Source: JBBQTU01 sp038213005
GTDB lineage: Bacteria; Planctomycetota; Phycisphaerae; Tepidisphaerales; Tepidisphaeraceae
Direction of reading: 5' to 3'
Length of the DNA stretch: 13,384 nucleotides
NCBI GenBank assembly: GCA_038213005.1
Contig: JBBQTU010000111.1
Location: 1 to 13,384 of the forward strand
Positions 9,801-13,384 of this stretch are shown piece by piece (the stretch's first letter is position 1; each line of letters starts with the position of its first letter). Below the pieces are notes generated by a model. The model had not been told where the DNA came from, did not search any database, and saw only the letters and a program-made list of their open reading frames with translations. Both the position numbers and the translations under genes were made by a program.

Positions 9801-9822
9801 CTCGAACGCCTCGGGCGTTGAG
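9801..9822. repeat. stem-loop in the divergent intergenic region
   Basis: AACGCC (9805-9810) and GGCGTT (9814-9819) form a stem around TCG, extended by CTC/GAG with one bulged G. The core resembles the hairpin at 9635-9647 (shared AACGCCTCG), suggesting related small elements. No T run follows, so termination is not indicated. Confidence 0.4.
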
Positions 9823-9969
9823 CCGAATCCAGCGGCCGCCACCTGTCCTGTATCTGTCAAATCCCGAATCTCAAGTTTCAGATTCCCCGTCCTCTCCCGC
9901 ATCACTGGACGACCCCGATCCTCACCGCCCTCTCATACCACAACCCACAAAGCAATTGCAGTCATAGTG

Positions 9970-10001
9970 CCGCCGGTGCCCCACCGGCGGACCCCCCCCC
10001 C
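9970..10001. repeat. perfect 9-bp hairpin followed by a C10 tract
   Basis: CCGCCGGTG (9970-9978) and CACCGGCGG (9982-9990) are perfect inverted copies around a CCC loop. After one A comes an uninterrupted run of ten C (9992-10001). The hairpin has no T tail in either direction. It resembles dispersed GC-rich palindromes found in many genomes, and the homopolymer is a likely slippage and sequencing-error site. Confidence 0.55.
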
Positions 10002-10042
10002 AGGCACTCGCCCGCCCCTTTGACACGCTCCCATCTACGGTA

Positions 10043-10156
10043 GACTTACGTGTGACCCGAGCGGCAAGATGCGCACATGTTTCACGGGTGGGGGGAGGGG
10101 GTCGGGAGAGCAGTGCCGATAAGGACTTACGTGCGGTTGAGGGGGGAAGATGCGCA
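10043..10156. repeat. two imperfect 33-bp direct repeats, 81 bp apart
   Basis: GACTTACGTG occurs at 10043-10052 and 10124-10133. AAGATGCGCA occurs at 10066-10075 and 10147-10156. Both pairs are offset by exactly 81 bp, so the two units are colinear with a divergent, GC-rich middle. They frame the G-rich block at 10086-10106. They may be paired binding sites or a decayed duplication; only two copies are present. Confidence 0.55.
10086..10106 (+). other. G-quadruplex-forming motif
   Basis: Four G runs (3, 6, 5 and 3 long) are separated by T, A and TC, which satisfies the usual four-tract, short-loop G4 pattern on the plus strand. It lies in the divergent region between the nuo promoter and lptF, inside the 81-bp repeat interval. 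Whether it folds or regulates anything cannot be told from sequence. Confidence 0.55.
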
Positions 10157-10172
10157 AGTTTAGGGCCGGGTC

Positions 10173-10193
10173 AGTCATTAGTCATAAGTCATC
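10173..10193. repeat. heptamer tandem repeat, AGTCATn x3
   Basis: AGTCATT, AGTCATA and AGTCATC follow one another without gaps, differing only in the seventh base. This is a short tandemly repeated heptamer of the kind known from intergenic DNA in cyanobacteria and other bacteria. Confidence 0.6.
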
Positions 10194-10212
10194 AGCGAGA
10201 ACGGAAGTTGTT

Positions 10213-10231
10213 GATTGGTGATTGGTGATTG
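10213..10231. repeat. heptamer tandem repeat, GATTGGT x2.6
   Basis: Two exact GATTGGT units (10213-10226) are followed by a partial third, GATTG. It lies 20 bp after the AGTCATn array and has the same 7-bp period with a different unit. Confidence 0.55.
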
Positions 10232-10344
10232 AGAGCATAATCACACCTGTTAGGTATTTACATCAGAGGGCCACTTCGGACCTGGCTGATGCGAGGGTCA
10301 GCGGTTAATGTCCGGATATTCACTTTTCAAAGAGCACCACGGTC

Positions 10345-10363
10345 GGCGCCAACGCTGGGCGCC
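10345..10363. repeat. GGCGCC stem-loop
   Basis: GGCGCC at 10345-10350 and again at 10358-10363, each self-complementary, can pair around a 7-nt loop, with a further C-G pair outside. There is no T tail. Function unknown. Confidence 0.35.
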
Positions 10364-10785
10364 GCGGCTAATGGATAGAAGTATACGATAGGGAGATGGA
10401 CGGGTCAAGGCCAATCTGAAGCATGTGCCGTTTTCGTGCGGATGCCCCGCCCGGTGGATTGGATGGATCGGGTGGATGCGGTGAAACGCAGGGGCCTGGA
10501 GTGGACGATGCGGGACTGGGGCCGGCCCAAAGGCAAGGCAACGGAAGGAGCGTTGAGGCATGGGCAGTCAATGGGGGATGTCCCCAATACTGTTCGGCAC
10601 ATCGTTTGACATCAGGGAGAACTCTGCGACGCAAGGGGAGTTTACAGTGTCGAGGGAGACGGCTGAGAGGACTCACGGGGCATGGATGCCGCAGCGGCCA
10701 GCGTCGGCGTGCTCGCAGCGCGCAGCGTCAACCGCCACGCGATCAGGCCCAAAGGGGGAACCCGGCGTGCTTAGGCTTTTGTTTT
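10364..10785. other. non-coding stretch upstream of lptF
   Basis: No believable gene is seen here. The plus-strand frame that runs from 10423 into lptF translates to low-complexity Gly/Arg-rich sequence and overlaps lptF out of frame. Minor structure includes GGAT-rich imperfect repeats at about 10453-10480 and a small TGGGG/CCCCA hairpin at 10572-10586. The lptF promoter should lie here or just downstream, but no convincing -35/-10 pair was found. Confidence 0.45.
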
Positions 10786-10806
10786 TTCATAATTCATAAT
10801 TCATCA
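10786..10806. repeat. AT-rich heptamer tandem repeat, TTCATAA x3
   Basis: TTCATAA, TTCATAA and TTCATCA are contiguous, preceded by a T-rich run (10777-10787). The array lies 82 bp upstream of the lptF start in an otherwise GC-rich region. It contains CATAAT twice, which could serve as a -10 box, but no matching -35 box is seen. Confidence 0.6.
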
Positions 10807-10888
10807 TTTCCTCCCTCTCGCCTTGGCAGTTTCACCGGGCTCGCCAAATTGCTCCCCCGCCCCCACGCCGGTAACATGGAACGCTTCG

Positions 10889-12574
10889 ATGAGCAAAACC
10901 CTCTTCTGGTATCTGTTTCGCGACCTGATCAAGGTCTTCCTGCTGGCAACGCTCGTGCTCGCCAGCATCATGAGCTTCGGCGGGCTCCTGCGCCCACTCA
11001 CCCAGCATGGTCTGGATCTCTGGCAGGTCCTTCAGATGGTCATGTACCTGATGCCTGCCATGATGACCTACTCCATCCCGATCGCCTCGCTGTTCGCCGC
11101 GACGATCGTCTATGGCCGCCTCACCGCCGACAACGAACTCACCGCCTGCCGGGCCGCCGGACTCAGCTATCTTTCGATGGCCCTGCCCGCCGTCGCCATG
11201 GGTCTGGTCATCTCGGTGGGCAGCCTGTTCTTCCTGTCCTACATGGTCCCCCACTATTCCCTCAGCGTGCAGCGGGTGATCTACGCCAACGTCGCCAAAT
11301 ACATCGCCAACGACATCGAGCGCTCCCACGAACTGCAGCTCTTGCGCCGCTCCGGCCCCAAGATTTACGCCCAGTCCGCCTACGTTCCGCCCGCCCAGGA
11401 AGGCGATGTGCAGACGGTGATATTGATCGGCCCCACCATCGTCAACGAGGACAAGAGCCGCCCCGGCATCCCCACCAGTTTCTCGATGGCCCGCCAGGCG
11501 ACCCTGCGCATTCGCCAGCGCCCCGGGGATCAGATGCTATTCGATGCCCAGCTCGATGGGGGCGTCACCTTCGGCCGGCGCGGCACCGCACGCCCCCGCG
11601 GGGGCCTTGAGCAGACCCACATCGGTCCCATCCCCGTCCCCTCGCCGATCACCGAGAACGTCAAGTTCATGAATATCGACCGCCTGCAGCAGCAGGCCGC
11701 CTCCCCGGAAACCTCCGAGCGGGTTGCCAAGCCGCTCGCATTGTTCATCGCCAGCGAACAGGAAGATATCTTCCTGCGCAGCGTCCAGGCTCGCCTTGTC
11801 GCCGACGGAAAGATCACCTTCCAGTCAGAACACGAAAGCTATGAAGTGATCGTGCCCGGACTCCGCATGGCCCTTGCCACCGGCGAGCTCACCGTCTCGG
11901 CCGGCCTGCGATCCAACAAGTTCATCCGCGTCATCCGCCGCCCGGCCGATGGCCCACCCGACCTCACCGCCGATGCCAAGATGATGACCCTGCGAGTTCA
12001 TGCCGACAACATCGACAATCGCCTGCGGCTTCTGCTTGATCTCCAGACGCCCATCTCATCCGGCAACTCCGTCCCACCCGTCCGCGTGCAGATATCCAAC
12101 GACGTTCTTGAAAAGCCCGAGCACGCCATGCCGGCCCTGAGCATTCCCATGCCACCGGATCTTCAGCTCCTGCGCCAGCGAACCGCCGATCAATACCTCA
12201 ATTCCAACTACCTGCCCGAGATGCGTATGGAACTGGAACGTCAGATGATTCGCGTGCACAACGACGCCGTCGCCGAAATGCACAGCAGGGCCTCGTTCGC
12301 GCTCTCCTGCCTGGTCCTGGTGGTCATGGGCTGCTGCATGGGAATGATCTTCCGCAGCGGCGATTTCCTCACCGCCTTCGCCGTGTGCGTGATACCGGCC
12401 CTTGCCACGATCACCCTGGTCGTCGCCGGCCAGCAACTCGCCACCGACCTCCCGGACAATATCTCCCACGGATTCCGCAACCCCCTGCCGTTGGCCCTCT
12501 CCATGATCTGGACCGGCAACGCCCTCATCGGCATCATCGCCCTGGGCGTCATGCGCCGCCTGCATCGACACTAA
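10889..12574 (+). CDS. LptF/LptG (YjgP/YjgQ) family lipopolysaccharide export permease
   Basis: LptF and LptG form the inner-membrane core of the LptB2FG transporter that extracts lipopolysaccharide and passes it to LptC/LptA. The 561-residue protein has the family's 3 + 3 helix plan: segments near 14-36, 48-75 and 95-122, then near 469-488, 493-516 and 534-554, with a large non-membrane domain between. The cytoplasmic coupling helix that contacts LptB is recognisable as LTADNELTACRAAGLS (78-93), with Glu83, Arg88 and Gly91. E. coli LptF and LptG are about 360 residues, so the periplasmic part here is enlarged by roughly 200. ATG 10889 is chosen because hydrophobic sequence follows soon after and GGA lies 8 nt upstream; a TTG at 10823 would add 22 unlikely residues. 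It cannot be assigned to F or G with confidence, and no second permease is in the window. rnhA follows 14 nt downstream. Confidence 0.85.
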   Translation: MSKTLFWYLFRDLIKVFLLATLVLASIMSFGGLLRPLTQHGLDLWQVLQMVMYLMPAMMTYSIPIASLFAATIVYGRLTADNELTACRAAGLSYLSMALPAVAMGLVISVGSLFFLSYMVPHYSLSVQRVIYANVAKYIANDIERSHELQLLRRSGPKIYAQSAYVPPAQEGDVQTVILIGPTIVNEDKSRPGIPTSFSMARQATLRIRQRPGDQMLFDAQLDGGVTFGRRGTARPRGGLEQTHIGPIPVPSPITENVKFMNIDRLQQQAASPETSERVAKPLALFIASEQEDIFLRSVQARLVADGKITFQSEHESYEVIVPGLRMALATGELTVSAGLRSNKFIRVIRRPADGPPDLTADAKMMTLRVHADNIDNRLRLLLDLQTPISSGNSVPPVRVQISNDVLEKPEHAMPALSIPMPPDLQLLRQRTADQYLNSNYLPEMRMELERQMIRVHNDAVAEMHSRASFALSCLVLVVMGCCMGMIFRSGDFLTAFAVCVIPALATITLVVAGQQLATDLPDNISHGFRNPLPLALSMIWTGNALIGIIALGVMRRLHRH

Positions 12575-12588
12575 CCCTTCACACATCC

Positions 12589-13068
12589 ATGGACACCCCC
12601 GAAAAACCACTCGTCCAGATCTACACCGACGGCGCCTGCTCACCCAACCCCGGCACCGGCGGCTGGGGCGCCATCCTCGTCTCGCCCGATCATCCGGGTA
12701 AACAGCGTGAAGTCTCCGGCGCCGAGCCCGACACCACCAACAACCGCATGGAGCTCACCGCCGCCGTCCGGGCGCTGGACACCCTCAAGCGAACCTGCCG
12801 CGTCCAGCTCACCACCGACTCCCAATACGTCCAGAAGGCCTTCACCGAGGGCTGGCTCGTCCGCTGGCAACGCAACGGCTGGAAGACTGCCAGCAAGCAG
12901 CCCGTCGCCAACGCCGACCTCTGGCGCGACCTCGTCCGACTCACCCAGCTCCACGAAGTCTCCTGGCACTGGGTCCGCGGCCACAATGAGCACCCCCTCA
13001 ACACCCGCTGCGACGAACTCGCCGTCGCCGCCCGCGTCCAACTCGCCGGTCAGCAAGGCCAGCAGTAA
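12589..13068 (+). CDS. rnhA: ribonuclease HI
   Basis: This cytoplasmic endonuclease cuts the RNA strand of RNA-DNA hybrids, for example R-loops and primers, using two metal ions. The 159-residue protein is full length for bacterial type 1 RNase H. The four catalytic carboxylates are visible: Asp14 in YTDGACSPNPGTGGWGA, Glu55 in NNRMELTAA, Asp77 in LTTDSQYV and Asp142 in RCDELA. The catalytic-loop His132 is in WVRGHNEHPLN. The basic handle region with WLVRWQRNGWKTA (89-101) is present. ATG 12589 has no clear Shine-Dalgarno; it lies 14 nt after the permease stop, so it is probably co-transcribed with it. Ends at TAA 13066-13068. Confidence 0.96.
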   Translation: MDTPEKPLVQIYTDGACSPNPGTGGWGAILVSPDHPGKQREVSGAEPDTTNNRMELTAAVRALDTLKRTCRVQLTTDSQYVQKAFTEGWLVRWQRNGWKTASKQPVANADLWRDLVRLTQLHEVSWHWVRGHNEHPLNTRCDELAVAARVQLAGQQGQQ

Positions 13069-13109
13069 GGACTAGTGTACTGCGTCGCACTGATGCCAAC
13101 TTGAAATCG

Positions 13110-13195
13110 GGGTGGCATGGCCAGATCGGTACTCCGAGATGGCCATGATGTCCGCCCCTTGCTCATTCCGGAGTACCGGCCTGAGCATGCCACCC
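13110..13195. repeat. 27-bp imperfect inverted repeat (long hairpin)
   Basis: The left arm (13110-13136, starting GGGTGGCATG and ending CGGTACTCCG) matches the reverse complement of the right arm (13169-13195) at 23 of 27 positions. The mismatches are grouped in two pairs in the middle. The 32-bp spacer contains an ATGGCCAT palindrome. The element lies between rnhA and a convergent possible gene, so it may act as a bidirectional transcription stop. It could also be a small mobile (MITE- or REP-like) element. No target-site duplication or T run was seen. Confidence 0.6.
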
Positions 13196-13222
13196 ATGTT
13201 GATGGACTTCGGCCGCAGCACA

Positions 13223-13384
13223 CTAAAAACGGAACGGTCCCCAACGCGCCGGGCAGACTTTCGATTCGGCCGGCAGATCGGAAACCGTCTGGCTGCCCTG
13301 GTCATAATAGTAATAGCGGGCAATGTTTCGGCTACCTGAGGGATCCGAGAAGATCACTCCTACATCTCCGAGCAGCGTGCCGGT
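13223..13384 (-). CDS. possible 3' end of a minus-strand gene (partial)
   Basis: A frame enters from the right edge on the minus strand and gives 53 residues before TAG at 13225-13223. It includes GDVGVIFSDPSG, ARYYYYDQGS and a Cys-Pro-Ala-Arg-Trp-Gly end. The Tyr-rich stretch and soluble composition look protein-like, but I cannot name the family. The stop comes just before the long inverted repeat, as expected for a gene convergent with rnhA. Confidence 0.4.
   Translation of the reverse strand, partial: TGTLLGDVGVIFSDPSGSRNIARYYYYDQGSQTVSDLPAESKVCPARWGPFRF

Noticed and set aside
10043..10156. CRISPR-like repeat-spacer-repeat
   Set aside because: There are only two divergent copies, a 48-bp G-rich interval between them and no cas genes.
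10211..10241. Possible plus-strand promoter TTGATT ... CATAAT
   Set aside because: The spacing is 19 bp, it lies inside the heptamer repeat, and it would give a leader of over 600 nt to lptF.
10423..11610. 395-codon plus-strand open frame overlapping the start of the permease gene
   Set aside because: Its second half is the out-of-frame shadow of the clearly conserved LptF/LptG protein, and its first half is low-complexity Gly/Arg-rich sequence with no family character.
13112..13339. Plus-strand 75-codon frame beyond rnhA
   Set aside because: It begins inside the inverted-repeat arm and is antisense to the better-looking minus-strand frame ending at 13223.

Overview
The window is about 13.4 kb of moderately GC-rich bacterial chromosome. 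Its main feature is a tightly packed minus-strand operon, nuoH-J-K-L-M-N, encoding the membrane (proton-pumping) arm of respiratory complex I. A Planctomycetota member, perhaps a Phycisphaerae-like lineage, is the best guess. It rests on the style of the URO-D-like protein and the SGNH hydrolase fragment at the left end, and on the long NuoL and NuoH. This is inference from family resemblance; no rRNA or marker gene is present to prove it. The LptF/LptG-type permease indicates a Gram-negative-type envelope.

Layout from left to right: (a) 1-1262 holds the possible tail of an upstream gene (stop at 107-109) and a plus-strand protein of the uroporphyrinogen-decarboxylase/corrinoid-methyltransferase superfamily (154-1263). 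(b) 1264-1857 is a low-information stretch carrying only the C-terminal remnant of an SGNH/GDSL hydrolase (DxxH motif kept, catalytic Ser region lost) and two stem-loops between the convergent remnant and nuoN. (c) 1858-9596 is nuoHJKLMN on the minus strand, with intergenic gaps of 1-10 nt. (d) 9597-10888 is a long non-coding region between the divergent nuo and lptF units. It holds a sigma70-like promoter and a textbook intrinsic terminator within the nuoH leader, several hairpins, a C10 tract, a G-quadruplex motif, a pair of 33-bp imperfect repeats 81 bp apart, and three short heptamer tandem repeats. (e) 10889-13068 is lptF/lptG-like followed 14 nt later by rnhA (RNase HI) on the plus strand. 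(f) 13069-13384 holds a long imperfect inverted repeat and the 3' end of a possible minus-strand gene running off the window.

The six Nuo proteins together form the antiporter-like chain (L, M, N), the J/K linker and the quinone-site subunit H. The peripheral-arm genes and nuoI, which usually sits between nuoH and nuoJ, are absent, so the remaining subunits must be encoded elsewhere. No clear new biological system was found. The most interesting observation is the promoter-terminator-nuoH arrangement, which looks like a transcription attenuator controlling the membrane-arm operon. After that come the 65-75-residue hydrophilic insert and 26-residue internal duplication in NuoL, and the unusual repeat-rich divergent intergenic region.
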